Shown in pieces: positions 1 to 8,608 of a stretch of 10,679 nt of DNA; the stretch's first letter is position 1, and each line of letters starts with the position of its first letter. Below the pieces are notes generated by a model, which ran no database searches, was not told the origin of the DNA, and was given only the letters and a program-made list of their open reading frames with translations. Location: the NCBI GenBank assembly GCA_964601515.1, contig CAZRNU010000107.1, positions 1 to 10,679 on the forward strand, in the 5' to 3' direction. Made by a program: the position numbers and the translations under genes. The stretch comes from PWND01 sp964601515 (GTDB lineage: Bacteria; Bacteroidota; Bacteroidia; Bacteroidales; UBA7960).

Positions 1-93
1 TATGCCCAAAATAAAGCCTCAATCATCAAATCTACAAACAATAAATGTAAAATGCTTTTCTTTTGGAGCTTTATGCAAAATTATAAAAAACCA

Positions 94-864
94 TTAAACT
101 CTATTAATAACTCTTAGCTGATGAGTATATTTTTTAAGGTCTTTTGAGAATATTCCGTTATGATCAATAAGGTCAATACGAACTTTTCCATGAGCATGAA
201 TAATATGATGTTCGTCTATCATCATGCCTACGTGTGTTATATGCCCTTCGTGATTATCGAAGAAGCAAAGGTCGCCGGGCTGTGCCTCATTTATAAGATT
301 AACAGGAAATCCTGAGTTTACTTGTTGAGAAGCATCACGTGGTATTTTAATTCCTGCCATTTTGCAAATAATTTGCATAAATCCACTGCAGTCAATTCCC
401 ATTGCTGAGCGCCCTCCCCAGAGATATGGTGCATCAAGAAACATAAGAGCATTATTAACTGTTTGTAAGGCACTATTATCAACAATGGAAAGATTGCCAC
501 AATATTTATACTCTTCTCCTAAAATTGAGAAATTGTCTTGATACGTTCCATACATTGTGCTTCCGGCTGAAATTAGAAAGCTATTACCTGTAGTAATATT
601 TGTTAATACCTGTATGATGTCTCCACTAATTATGATTGGGTGGTTTAGCAATTCACTGTAGCTTTCGCTACTTATGAGTTTAATTTGATTTTTAGCTACC
701 CATCCTTCATAATTATCGTATGTTAAAACAATTTTAACCCAATCGTCTTTTTTTTCAGTGACTTGAAACAAGTCTCCGAATAAAAGTTGAGTAACCATCT
801 GACTTTTATGCGAAGCTTCCTCCCTAACTGCCGCCAGCCCAATTAAACAAATACCATGTTGCAT
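94..864 (-). CDS. NlpC/P60 (C40) cell-wall peptidase with N-terminal bacterial SH3 domains
   Basis: 256 aa, ATG start. Residues 1-65 look like a bacterial SH3 domain (GDLF..., W42, YEGWV near 52-56), probably with a second SH3-like segment at about 70-120. The NlpC/P60 domain fills about 130-250. The visible catalytic set is Cys159 in DCSGF, His211 in THVGMM and His223 in IIHAHG; the family-typical IPRDASQQ stretch lies between the Cys and His motifs. Related Bacteroides and Bacillus (YkfC-like) enzymes cut gamma-D-Glu to diamino-acid bonds in murein peptides, and the same reaction is inferred here. There is no signal peptide or lipobox, so a cytoplasmic peptide-recycling role is more likely than wall attack from outside. 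It lies 116 nt downstream of the alpha-2-macroglobulin gene on the same strand, so co-transcription is possible but unproven. No Shine-Dalgarno sequence is seen before the ATG. The family is clear; the exact substrate is not. Confidence 0.9.
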   Translation of the reverse strand: MQHGICLIGLAAVREEASHKSQMVTQLLFGDLFQVTEKKDDWVKIVLTYDNYEGWVAKNQIKLISSESYSELLNHPIIISGDIIQVLTNITTGNSFLISAGSTMYGTYQDNFSILGEEYKYCGNLSIVDNSALQTVNNALMFLDAPYLWGGRSAMGIDCSGFMQIICKMAGIKIPRDASQQVNSGFPVNLINEAQPGDLCFFDNHEGHITHVGMMIDEHHIIHAHGKVRIDLIDHNGIFSKDLKKYTHQLRVINRV

Positions 865-927
865 ACAATCCGCTTTTAAAACTGCGTAAAAATATCAAAA
901 TAAATTGAAAAAGTAAGAAAGAATTAA

Positions 928-959
928 GTCCTGAGTCCTGAGTCTTGAGTCCTGAGTCT
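928..959. repeat. Heptamer tandem repeat GTCCTGA, about 4.5 copies
   Basis: Four head-to-tail 7-bp units (GTCCTGA, GTCCTGA, GTCTTGA, GTCCTGA) are followed by a partial GTCT. The array occupies the 116-bp gap between the alpha-2-macroglobulin stop and the NlpC/P60 start. It is not coding and does not form a clear hairpin. Copy number could vary by slippage. Whether it is part of the transcript or only inert intergenic sequence cannot be told. Confidence 0.85.
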
Positions 960-980
960 AAAACCCCTAACCCAGAACTT

Positions 981-3900
981 CTACCTCCTTACTTTCACCC
1001 ATCTTCCTGCTGAATTTGCTTTTATAGAAGTGTCGTACATGGCTTCTACATTAAACGCAGGCAAATAATACTCCCCTTCATATGTTGCAACTAGCATCAC
1101 TCTGAATGTTTTTGATGTGTTTGCTGATAGGTTGAAGTAAGTGTAAACTCTGTCATCTTTTATATCCTGATATTCCGGAATATCACTTTGCACAGCACCG
1201 GCAGATTCGTCCAATCTGGCATTTGAAATCTCCCAGCCTGATGGAAATATCTGTGTAAGAGCAAGTTGAGAATAGTCTCCTTTTAATCCGGGGTTTCCTA
1301 TTGTAACTTCAGCAATAAATGTTGTTCCTTGTTTTAGGTCAGAAACGCTTATATTATTACCTCTGGTATCTTTGAAAGAAATGTTCATCGTTAGATTGCT
1401 CTGAGATGCAGTTTCCTGACCGGCAGCCGGAATTCCTGATACAATAATTCTTCCGAAAAGGGTTGTTTTTCCGTTATTCTTAACTGTTACTGTTTTTTCT
1501 TTGCTGATGTCATCTACCGAGAGGGCATTTTGCCACATTAATGCTTTTATATCTAATTGCTTGTCTCTTTCGCTACCCTCTTTCCATGTGAAATTTATTC
1601 CTGTATCGGGTTTTCTTTCTCCATGAAACTTAGAAATTGCCATAATAGCAAATGAGGTAGTTTGAGTGCTGTAAACGTATGGAGTTGCAAGTTCTTCTGA
1701 AAGTTTCTTAACCAAATGTGCAGCATCATTCTTTCTGTTCATAAGAGTTAACGCTTCAATAATCATTGCTTCATCTCTCTGATTAGAGCCATATGTATAT
1801 CCTGTTTGATTGTATGGCGCAATTTCTGTCGATAAGTTATCAACCAGTTGTTTGGCGGCTTCGGGTTGTCCGGCTAATTGATATGCCGCAGCCAGTCTCC
1901 ATCTTGCAGCAATGCTTAGGTTTGGCATTTCTCTCATTCGGTTCATCGCACCAAGTTCAGGAGCGCCGCTAAGTGCCAGTGTGTAGAGCCTGTATGCCTG
2001 CATTAAGTCGCTTCCAAAAATTGATGTATTAGGTATCCATCTATTTGAAATTTGTTGTTGGAAAGACCTCCAGTTTGAAACAAATCCGTCGGGAATTGCA
2101 TATCCTTTAGCTAAAGCTTCAAGCATAAAATGTCCTGCATAATTTGTAGTCCAGTCGTCGGCATAATTACTTCCGGGCCAAAGAGCTATACCTCCGTTAC
2201 TTATTTGTCTGGCATTAATTCTTGTAATTACAGACTGAACGTTTTCCTGAATTTTTTTTTTTTTATTGTCTTCTAAATGAAGCAGGTTGCCTAAGAATAG
2301 CTGAGGGAATGCTGCAGAAAGTATTTGCTCGCTGCATCCGTGAGGATACCTAGTTAAATATTTTAATCGTTTCTCCAAATTTAAAGGAGGAATTGAAGAT
2401 ATTTCAAGAGTTGCTCTGTTTGTTCCTTCTATACCAACCAATTTGTAATTATTTGCTGAAGTATTGCCAGGTTCGATGGAAAATGAAATAACTTCAGTAA
2501 TTTCAGGGTTAGGATTACGAACATTAAGCTCAATGTCGTATTCTGCAGTGCTGTTATTACTTTTAGCAGTAATCTTTACTCTGGCAACGCCTGTTTTCTC
2601 AGCTGTAACCAAATCAAAGAATACTAAATCATCACCCACTTTTGAGAAACTTAAAGTTTGTGTTTTGTTTCCTCTTACATTCAATAGTTCATTTGAAGAA
2701 ACCGTAATACTTACATTCTTCATATCAGGGTCAGAAACAAAAACGTTAACCGGCAGTTTCACGGTTTCTCCCGGACCTAATACTCTTGGAAGTGTTCCAA
2801 GAATCATTAGAGATTGTTTCACGGGAACGGATTTTTCAGCCGAGCCATAAGCTCCATTTTGACCGGCAATAACCATCACTCTAACCGAGCCAACATATTG
2901 AGGCATTTTAAAGCTATGTTGTAAAGATTTGCCTTTTTGCAACTCGAATGGTCCCAAATATTTTACCACCGGTTTGAACCTATTTGCTCTTTCGCCTGCA
3001 ACAGGCTGCGCAAATTCATCATCACCGCCAATAGATAGCAGCCTGGCAAATTCACTTCCAAATGCTCCCATTACATAGTCATACATGTCCCATGTTCTTA
3101 CACCTAATGCTTCTTTTGCAAAGAAAAAGTTCCACGGATCCGGAGTTTTGAATCTTGTTAAATCAAGCAAACCATCATCAACCATTGCAATAGTATAGGT
3201 CATGGCTTTTCCTTTTTCTTCACTTATATGGATGTTTACCATTTGTCCGGGCTCTAAAGTCTCAGGCATTTTAATAACCGGTTTCAAAATTGTGTTGGGG
3301 TCTTCTACCAGAATTGGCACTACACCATAAAGTCTGATAGGTAAGTCGTTTTGAGTTTGTGAATGTTTTTGTAACAAACTTATATGTGCAAAGAAGTTTG
3401 GCGACATTTCAGGCGTAGCTTTAACAGTGAAAGTTGTGTTGTCGGCTTTGCTCTCTACCCAGAAAGTTTTAAAAACTCCCGTTCCATTTTCAAAACTAAC
3501 TAATGCCCTTCCTCCTGATGATGAAGGGAATGAAAATTTGATGTCTTCGCCTGTTTGATATTTTTCTTTATCTGTTGTGAAGCTTAGCATGTTTGCAGCT
3601 TCCTGCCGTCCTTCTCTTGCTCCATACCACGATGGCCAGTCGATGAGAATTGTCTTGCCCGCTCTGTGACCACTTTGTAAATCTGTAACCAATACAAGAT
3701 AGCGACCCCACTCCGGGTAGTTGATTTTGAAAGGGAATGTTGCCCTACCGTCAAGTGTTTCTAGGGTTTTTGTTTGTATAGGACTATTGTAGCTGCTACT
3801 TGAGAAATCGCCAAGGTAATCATCATAAGAATCCCACCACCAACGCCAGCTAACTTTATATATATCAATTTTTAACTTAGCATTTTTAACAGGTTTTCCT

Positions 3901-6560
3901 TCATCATCAACACAAATCATTTCAATTTTATGAACTGAGTCTGTGTATAACATTCCTGAATATCTTTCTCCTTTTGGTGTTTTGATACCTGCAAAGCTTT
4001 TATAAGGAATATAAGGAATGGATACTCTATCTATGCTGAAAGCACCACCTTCTTCAAATACTTTGGTTTCAAAACTTGCCCTAAGCATTCCGGGGGCACT
4101 AGAAGATACTCTAATATCAGATCTAATAGATGCATTGCCTTGTCCGTCAAGTCTTCCCGTGAATAGATTATTTGTTTCAGAATAAAATGTTCTTGAGGGA
4201 TCGTCAAACACAAATTCCTCATATCCTTTGAAGTTTGTTTTTATAGCGTTTAATGTTACATTCACCTCTGCTCTTAAGTTTGAGGCAGTTGCTCCATGAA
4301 GCCATTCCGAATAAAGCATAATTGGTTTTGAATCAGATTTTTTTAGTATTTCATCTCCAAAGTCAATCTTTATCCTGAGCCTGTTAGGCATAATTGTTTC
4401 GATTTTTAAACTTTGGCTAAAGCTTCTTCCTCCAATTTTGTAAACACTATTCCAATTTCCTGTGAGATCATCTTCCGAGGTGGGGACAGGGAAATGATAA
4501 AAGCCATTTACTCCGTTATTGTTAACTTTTGTGTAAATAAGTTGACCCAGAGGATTGTAAAGCTCAAATATTACAGGATGACCTTTTGGAAGTCTATTGT
4601 CTGGGTCTTCAATTACAAGTGTAAGGAATAATGTATCACCCGGTCTCCAAATTCCTCTTTCTCCATAAATAAAACCTTTAATGCCCTCCTGAACTCTTTG
4701 TCCGGAAACATCAAACATGCTTAAAGACAAAGAATTTCCATCATCAATTCTTAAGTATCCTCTTTGTTCATCTTTTTTTGCAATTAGCAAAAATGCTTTG
4801 TTTCGTGGTTTTATGGTTGCCTTACCGTCTTTATCTGTCGCAACAGATTCAATTATTTGTTGCTGGAAGTTATATAATTCAACTGTTACACCCGACATTG
4901 GCTTTGCTGTTACAATGTCTGTAATGAAAATATTCATTGTTCCATCAGAGTCTTTTTTAGCTATAATACCTAAATCAGAAGCGAGAATATTTCTTTTAAC
5001 ACTTTTATTGTAGTAGTATGATTCAGAGCATGGGTCATCGCGCTCACTCCAGTTGTAGTAATAGTAGTAGTTATATTCGTCGTAAGAACTATAGTAACTG
5101 GGAGTATCGGAGTTAGTTTCCCATTCGTCAGAAATATAATTCAGTATAGATGTTTTTGAAGAAACTTCGTCATCTTCACCTTCAGAACAAGGGTATACAG
5201 AGTATTCCTTTTTAAAGTCAATAATTACCTGATATAAGGCACCCTGTTCTGCCATTATAATCTCAGATAAGTCTATTGTGTATAGATTCCAACTATTTAG
5301 GTTTGTAGTTCCTGACGACATTAGTGAGAGAGTTTTGCTTGCAACAATTCGTCCTACTCTTCTCATTTGCTCATCATCATTTAATTGATTAATCTGAAAA
5401 AACTGTGCAATGTTATTCTCGAAAACTTTAATAACAGTAACATCCACTGCAGCAAGATTTACTGCCTCAAATGGAAATAGCAATCCTGATGAAGATGGCA
5501 TTATTACTCCTTTGCCAACAATCCTAACAGCCGGTTTGATATCATCAAACTTAAATTCATGAACTACTTTTTCTTTCAATCTGTTTCCATTAAAATCCTG
5601 AACGGCTTTCTCAACGAACAGAACTTTGTTGCCTGTAGGAAGAGAAGGGAAGAATATCTTAATTTCATTGCCGGAAATTCTTGTTCTTAGGTTAGTAAGA
5701 CCTTCAACATAAACCAAGCCTGCTAATGTTTGATTTGGATTTAGCGGCTCAGAAAACTGCAGTGAAATAATCGGGTCAGGATCCTGAGTAAAAACTGTAT
5801 TGACAAGGGTAAAATCGCCCGGAATAGGCATTTGAATTTCCACACTGCCTTTATCTTTTGATTTAATCGAGCTTGCACTCCATGTTAAATCTATTGATAA
5901 TGGGTTTTTACCACGTTGAATATCATTTACTACAAACTGATGTGTTCGCATTCGGTTGCTATGCATCCATTCTACTTTCCCATGTGAAGGCAACGAACTA
6001 AAGCTCACCATTTGAGTTACATTTTCTGCAACTGCTGCATCGGCGGTTTTTATTACTCCGGTAATTCTAAACAGAGGCTGTTGATTTGAATAGTAAGTTT
6101 CTATTGAACTGATCTCCATTTCAGCAGATTGCTTCATAGTAATGAATCCAAACTTAAAAGTGCTGAACTCACTAGATACATTAAGAAGTTTTGAGAGATG
6201 AAAATCTACAGTGTATTTCTTATCATGAGGAAGCTTTTCTGCAGGTCTAAATTCGATTGTTCTTCTGTCTTTCCAATAAGCTTGTCCGTTTATTGATGGT
6301 CTTATTCTGAAAACATTCTCTTTTAACTGAGTATTTACATCAGATGAATCAACCATTTCAAATGCAAATCTTATTTCAATAGAATTGTCGGTCGGAATTA
6401 CACCGGCAGTAAATGCTGTAATGTATTTACCAAAAGCGGGGTCGGGTGGGGGAGGTAAAGTGTCTTTGCCAACAAATTTTTGTCCCCATGTGAATACAAT
6501 TATTGCAATAACAGCAACTATCACAATGCCTGAAATGGTTAATACCTTTGATTTTTTCAT
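981..6560 (-). CDS. Bacterial alpha-2-macroglobulin family protein, thioester type
   Basis: 1859 aa from the chosen ATG at 6560. An in-frame ATG at 6626 would add 22 residues, but MKKSK followed by a hydrophobic segment (about residues 8-26) is a normal signal anchor, and a promoter-like box lies at 6635-6642, almost on top of the longer start. No lipobox Cys follows the hydrophobic segment, unlike E. coli YfhM, so inner-membrane anchoring facing the periplasm is likely. Order: macroglobulin-like domains; Tyr-rich acidic insert at about 450-522; MG2/A2M_N domain starting near GERGIWRPGD (about 630-730); Trp-rich WRWWWD segment near 900; bait-region domain about 990-1160; A2M domain about 1195-1270; thioester domain with GCSEQ (Cys1409 to Gln1412, PHGCSEQ); C-terminal receptor-type domain. 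The family traps proteases: bait cleavage exposes the Cys-Gln thioester, which bonds covalently to the attacker. In many bacteria the gene sits next to pbpC; here no pbpC is in the window and an NlpC/P60 gene follows instead. The frame is open throughout, including a 13-bp A run. Confidence 0.95.
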   Translation of the reverse strand: MKKSKVLTISGIVIVAVIAIIVFTWGQKFVGKDTLPPPPDPAFGKYITAFTAGVIPTDNSIEIRFAFEMVDSSDVNTQLKENVFRIRPSINGQAYWKDRRTIEFRPAEKLPHDKKYTVDFHLSKLLNVSSEFSTFKFGFITMKQSAEMEISSIETYYSNQQPLFRITGVIKTADAAVAENVTQMVSFSSLPSHGKVEWMHSNRMRTHQFVVNDIQRGKNPLSIDLTWSASSIKSKDKGSVEIQMPIPGDFTLVNTVFTQDPDPIISLQFSEPLNPNQTLAGLVYVEGLTNLRTRISGNEIKIFFPSLPTGNKVLFVEKAVQDFNGNRLKEKVVHEFKFDDIKPAVRIVGKGVIMPSSSGLLFPFEAVNLAAVDVTVIKVFENNIAQFFQINQLNDDEQMRRVGRIVASKTLSLMSSGTTNLNSWNLYTIDLSEIIMAEQGALYQVIIDFKKEYSVYPCSEGEDDEVSSKTSILNYISDEWETNSDTPSYYSSYDEYNYYYYYNWSERDDPCSESYYYNKSVKRNILASDLGIIAKKDSDGTMNIFITDIVTAKPMSGVTVELYNFQQQIIESVATDKDGKATIKPRNKAFLLIAKKDEQRGYLRIDDGNSLSLSMFDVSGQRVQEGIKGFIYGERGIWRPGDTLFLTLVIEDPDNRLPKGHPVIFELYNPLGQLIYTKVNNNGVNGFYHFPVPTSEDDLTGNWNSVYKIGGRSFSQSLKIETIMPNRLRIKIDFGDEILKKSDSKPIMLYSEWLHGATASNLRAEVNVTLNAIKTNFKGYEEFVFDDPSRTFYSETNNLFTGRLDGQGNASIRSDIRVSSSAPGMLRASFETKVFEEGGAFSIDRVSIPYIPYKSFAGIKTPKGERYSGMLYTDSVHKIEMICVDDEGKPVKNAKLKIDIYKVSWRWWWDSYDDYLGDFSSSSYNSPIQTKTLETLDGRATFPFKINYPEWGRYLVLVTDLQSGHRAGKTILIDWPSWYGAREGRQEAANMLSFTTDKEKYQTGEDIKFSFPSSSGGRALVSFENGTGVFKTFWVESKADNTTFTVKATPEMSPNFFAHISLLQKHSQTQNDLPIRLYGVVPILVEDPNTILKPVIKMPETLEPGQMVNIHISEEKGKAMTYTIAMVDDGLLDLTRFKTPDPWNFFFAKEALGVRTWDMYDYVMGAFGSEFARLLSIGGDDEFAQPVAGERANRFKPVVKYLGPFELQKGKSLQHSFKMPQYVGSVRVMVIAGQNGAYGSAEKSVPVKQSLMILGTLPRVLGPGETVKLPVNVFVSDPDMKNVSITVSSNELLNVRGNKTQTLSFSKVGDDLVFFDLVTAEKTGVARVKITAKSNNSTAEYDIELNVRNPNPEITEVISFSIEPGNTSANNYKLVGIEGTNRATLEISSIPPLNLEKRLKYLTRYPHGCSEQILSAAFPQLFLGNLLHLEDNKKKKIQENVQSVITRINARQISNGGIALWPGSNYADDWTTNYAGHFMLEALAKGYAIPDGFVSNWRSFQQQISNRWIPNTSIFGSDLMQAYRLYTLALSGAPELGAMNRMREMPNLSIAARWRLAAAYQLAGQPEAAKQLVDNLSTEIAPYNQTGYTYGSNQRDEAMIIEALTLMNRKNDAAHLVKKLSEELATPYVYSTQTTSFAIMAISKFHGERKPDTGINFTWKEGSERDKQLDIKALMWQNALSVDDISKEKTVTVKNNGKTTLFGRIIVSGIPAAGQETASQSNLTMNISFKDTRGNNISVSDLKQGTTFIAEVTIGNPGLKGDYSQLALTQIFPSGWEISNARLDESAGAVQSDIPEYQDIKDDRVYTYFNLSANTSKTFRVMLVATYEGEYYLPAFNVEAMYDTSIKANSAGRWVKVRR
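2252..2264 (-). repeat. A13 homopolymer inside the alpha-2-macroglobulin gene
   Basis: Thirteen T on the plus strand read as A13 on the coding strand and encode Lys1433-1436 (DNKKKKIQ), about 24 residues after the thioester Cys. Read by hand, losing one A gives a TAA eight codons past the lysines, and gaining one A gives a TAA within about 13 codons. Either slip would remove roughly the last 410-420 residues, including most of the thioester domain. The gene is in frame in this sequence. Confidence 0.85.
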
Positions 6561-6634
6561 GAGTTTTAGTTTTTGAGAATTAAATATATAGATGTGTTTT
6601 TTGAGTTCTAAGAAATTATTATGCAATGCACCTA

Positions 6635-6642
6635 CAAATTTA
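6635..6642 (-). promoter_or_regulatory. TAAATTTG -7 box, candidate promoter of the alpha-2-macroglobulin gene
   Basis: On the minus strand TAAATTTG matches the Bacteroidota primary-sigma -7 consensus TAnnTTTG exactly. A TTTG lies upstream (6660-6657), but only 14 nt away, shorter than the usual spacing of about 19-20, so the -33 element is weak. Transcription would start near 6628, leaving a leader of about 68 nt to the ATG at 6560. Two copies of GCAATGCA (6623-6630 and 6651-6658, 28 bp apart) flank the box and could be operator half-sites, or chance. Confidence 0.4.
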
Positions 6643-6712
6643 AAAATTTAGCAATGCAAAAAATAATTATAACGTATTTTTGTTTAATCTTATAATAATT
6701 CTCCAATTATCC

Positions 6713-6720
6713 TAAATTTG
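6713..6720 (+). promoter_or_regulatory. TAAATTTG -7 box, candidate promoter of the glycosyltransferase gene
   Basis: Exact match to the Bacteroidota -7 consensus TAnnTTTG, ending 19 nt before the ATG at 6740. It would give a very short leader of about 12-14 nt. No TTTG is found at the normal -33 distance; the nearest (6679-6682) is 30 nt upstream. The same octamer serves as the divergent box for the alpha-2-macroglobulin gene. Confidence 0.4.
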
Positions 6721-6739
6721 TCAATATCTAGAAGTCGAA

Positions 6740-7858
6740 ATGAAAAGGGTTTTTTTATCAGTTACCAACGATACTTATACCGACCAAAGAGTTCACAAAA
6801 TGGCTAAAACTCTTTTTGGGAAAGGTTATAAAGTTGTTATTGTTGGAGTTAAAACCCAAAAGAAGATAGAACAGCCAATTTATGCAAAGATTGTCAGGCT
6901 TTGGATGGTTTTTAAAAAAGGACCGGGCTTTTATGCTGAATATAATTTTAAACTGTTCTTTTATCTCCTGTTCTCAAGACTAAATATATTAACTGCTAAC
7001 GATCTTGACACTTTATTGCCTAACTATCTGGTATCAAAAATCAGAAGAAAGAAGCTGATTTTTGATAGTCACGAGCTATATGTTGAATCTCCTGAAATTG
7101 TTAACAGGAAGAGAGTGCAGAGATTTTGGGAAAGGATAGAAAGAATGTGTGTAAAGGGGATTGATGCCGGAATAACAGTTAGCGAGCCAATTGCATTATA
7201 TTACAAGAAAAAGTTTAATAAAGATTTTATTGTTATTAGAAACTTACCTAATCTCAAGTCTAATTCAGAGCAGATTGTTACACTTCCTGATTTTTTTAAT
7301 AATGATAAAATAGTTTTATATCAAGGATTTCTTAATATAGGCAGGGGATTGGAAATGGCAATTGAGGCATTCAAGTATATCGATAATGCATGTTTTATTA
7401 TTGTAGGTGTTGGTGATATTGAGAAAGAGCTGCAGGAAAAGGTTAAGATGCTTAATCTTGATAATAAAGTTTTTTTTACCGGAAGAGTTTCTCATGAACA
7501 ACTTCATGAATATACAAGGAAAGCAACAATAGGATTGTCAATTGAGCAGAAATTAGGTAAGAATTATGAATATGCCTTGCCAAACAAATTATTTGCATAT
7601 ATACATGAGGGAGTTCCTGTGGTTATTTCCGATTTGCCTGAGATGAAAAAGGTTGTTGAAAAGTATAATGTTGGAGAAGTGTTTGTTCCTAGGATGAATG
7701 AAAATTTGAATAAAAATAATGAAGAAGCATTTCAGTTTGCTGAACTTATTAATTCAATATTGTCATCTGAAGAAAAGCTTCAATTTTACAGAAAAAACTG
7801 TTTAAGTGCAGCAACTGAATTATGCTGGGAAAATGAGGTTGTGAAATTACCTTATTAA
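6740..7858 (+). CDS. GT-B glycosyltransferase, family 4-like
   Basis: 372 aa, ATG to TAA. The N-terminal Rossmann-like half begins MKRVFLSVTND with TDQRVHK (15-20), a strand KVVIVG (31-36), LTANDLDTLLP (84-94) and IFDSHELYVESPE (108-119). The C-terminal nucleotide-sugar half begins at VLYQGFLNIGRGLEMAIEA (192-210), continues through FTGRVSHEQLHEY (246-258), and has the donor-binding stretch YALPNKLFAYIHEGVPVV (278-295). E290 takes the second Glu position of the usual E-x7-E motif, while N282 stands where the first Glu often is, as in other PNKLFEY-type members. No signal peptide or membrane segment is seen, so it should act at the cytoplasmic face on an activated sugar. Acceptor and sugar cannot be read from sequence. 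No polysaccharide cluster surrounds it: it is divergent from the alpha-2-macroglobulin gene and convergent with the ftsE-like gene, 21 nt apart. No Shine-Dalgarno sequence is present. Confidence 0.88.
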   Translation: MKRVFLSVTNDTYTDQRVHKMAKTLFGKGYKVVIVGVKTQKKIEQPIYAKIVRLWMVFKKGPGFYAEYNFKLFFYLLFSRLNILTANDLDTLLPNYLVSKIRRKKLIFDSHELYVESPEIVNRKRVQRFWERIERMCVKGIDAGITVSEPIALYYKKKFNKDFIVIRNLPNLKSNSEQIVTLPDFFNNDKIVLYQGFLNIGRGLEMAIEAFKYIDNACFIIVGVGDIEKELQEKVKMLNLDNKVFFTGRVSHEQLHEYTRKATIGLSIEQKLGKNYEYALPNKLFAYIHEGVPVVISDLPEMKKVVEKYNVGEVFVPRMNENLNKNNEEAFQFAELINSILSSEEKLQFYRKNCLSAATELCWENEVVKLPY

Positions 7859-7879
7859 ATCTTCAAGAATAATATAACC

Positions 7880-8590
7880 CTATGCTTCAGGGACTGATTT
7901 GTTTGAGTAGTAATCCGGATTTAAATCGAATACTTTACCATCTTCACACCTGATTATACGAGCCGGGAATTTTTCAAATAATGAATAGTCGTGTGTTGCC
8001 ATTAAGATTGCACGGCCGGTTTTGCTAATCTCCAGTAAAAGTTCCATAATCCCTTCACTTGTTTCAGGGTCGAGGTTTCCGGTAGGTTCATCAGCAAGAA
8101 TTATATCAGGGTCGTTGATAAGAGCTCTTGCAATTACAACCCTTTGTTGTTCGCCTCCTGAAAGTTGGTGAGGCATTTTAAATCCTTTGGTAACAAGCCC
8201 AACTTTCTCGAGAACATCCTCAATTCTGCGATCCATAGCAATTTGATCTCGCCAGCCTGTTGCTTTCATCACAAATATAAGATTGTCTCTAACGTTCCTG
8301 TCATTAAGAAGCTGGAAGTCCTGAAAAACGATACCTATTTTTCTTCTGAGAAAAGGAATTTGGTTGGTTTTAATGCCGTTTAGTTTATAGCCTGCAACTT
8401 TAGCGAAACCGTCTTTTAAAGGAAGATCTGCATATAATATCTTTAAAAGACTGCTTTTCCCACTCCCGGTTCGGCCAATTAAATAGCAGAATTCACCTCT
8501 TTCAATATGTAATGTAACGTCAGTAAGAATTAAATGATCTTTTTGAAATACCGATGTGCCTTGTAACTCTATAATTGTATCTAATGCCAT
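7880..8590 (-). CDS. ftsE: FtsE-like ABC transporter ATPase (cell division)
   Basis: 236 aa, ATG start at 8590, TAG stop. A complete nucleotide-binding domain is seen: Walker A GRTGSGKS (39-46), Q-loop Gln90 in VFQDFQLL, signature LSGGEQQR (143-150), Walker B IILADE (163-168), D-loop NLD (172-174) and H-loop His200 in ATHD. The stretch IPFLRRKIGIVFQD followed by LLNDRNVRDN strongly recalls FtsE (VPFLRR-IG-FQD, LL-DR-V-DN) rather than LolD or MacB. FtsE pairs with the membrane protein FtsX at the division site and relays ATP hydrolysis to periplasmic murein hydrolases. No ftsX is adjacent: the gene is monocistronic in this window, convergent with the glycosyltransferase and preceded by a long non-coding region. 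An orphan ATPase is compatible with FtsX being encoded elsewhere. Another ABC export family remains possible. Confidence 0.8.
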   Translation of the reverse strand: MALDTIIELQGTSVFQKDHLILTDVTLHIERGEFCYLIGRTGSGKSSLLKILYADLPLKDGFAKVAGYKLNGIKTNQIPFLRRKIGIVFQDFQLLNDRNVRDNLIFVMKATGWRDQIAMDRRIEDVLEKVGLVTKGFKMPHQLSGGEQQRVVIARALINDPDIILADEPTGNLDPETSEGIMELLLEISKTGRAILMATHDYSLFEKFPARIIRCEDGKVFDLNPDYYSNKSVPEA

Positions 8591-8608
8591 GCCCGTTTGT
8601 TGTTTTAG

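Noticed and set aside
1..93. Partial gene at the left edge
   Set aside because: No frame with recognisable protein sequence was seen; it appears to be AT-rich spacer downstream of the NlpC/P60 gene.
2464..5013. Several plus- and minus-strand frames of 60-130 aa inside the alpha-2-macroglobulin gene
   Set aside because: They are out-of-frame shadows of a long, well-supported coding sequence.
6561..6626. 22-residue N-terminal extension of the alpha-2-macroglobulin
   Set aside because: It would place charged and polar residues before a normal signal anchor, and its ATG almost coincides with the predicted transcription start.
7880..8590. LolD or MacB-type lipoprotein or drug export ATPase
   Set aside because: The PFLRR-IG-VFQD and LLNDR-V-DN stretch fits FtsE better, and no LolC/E or MacB-like permease is beside it.
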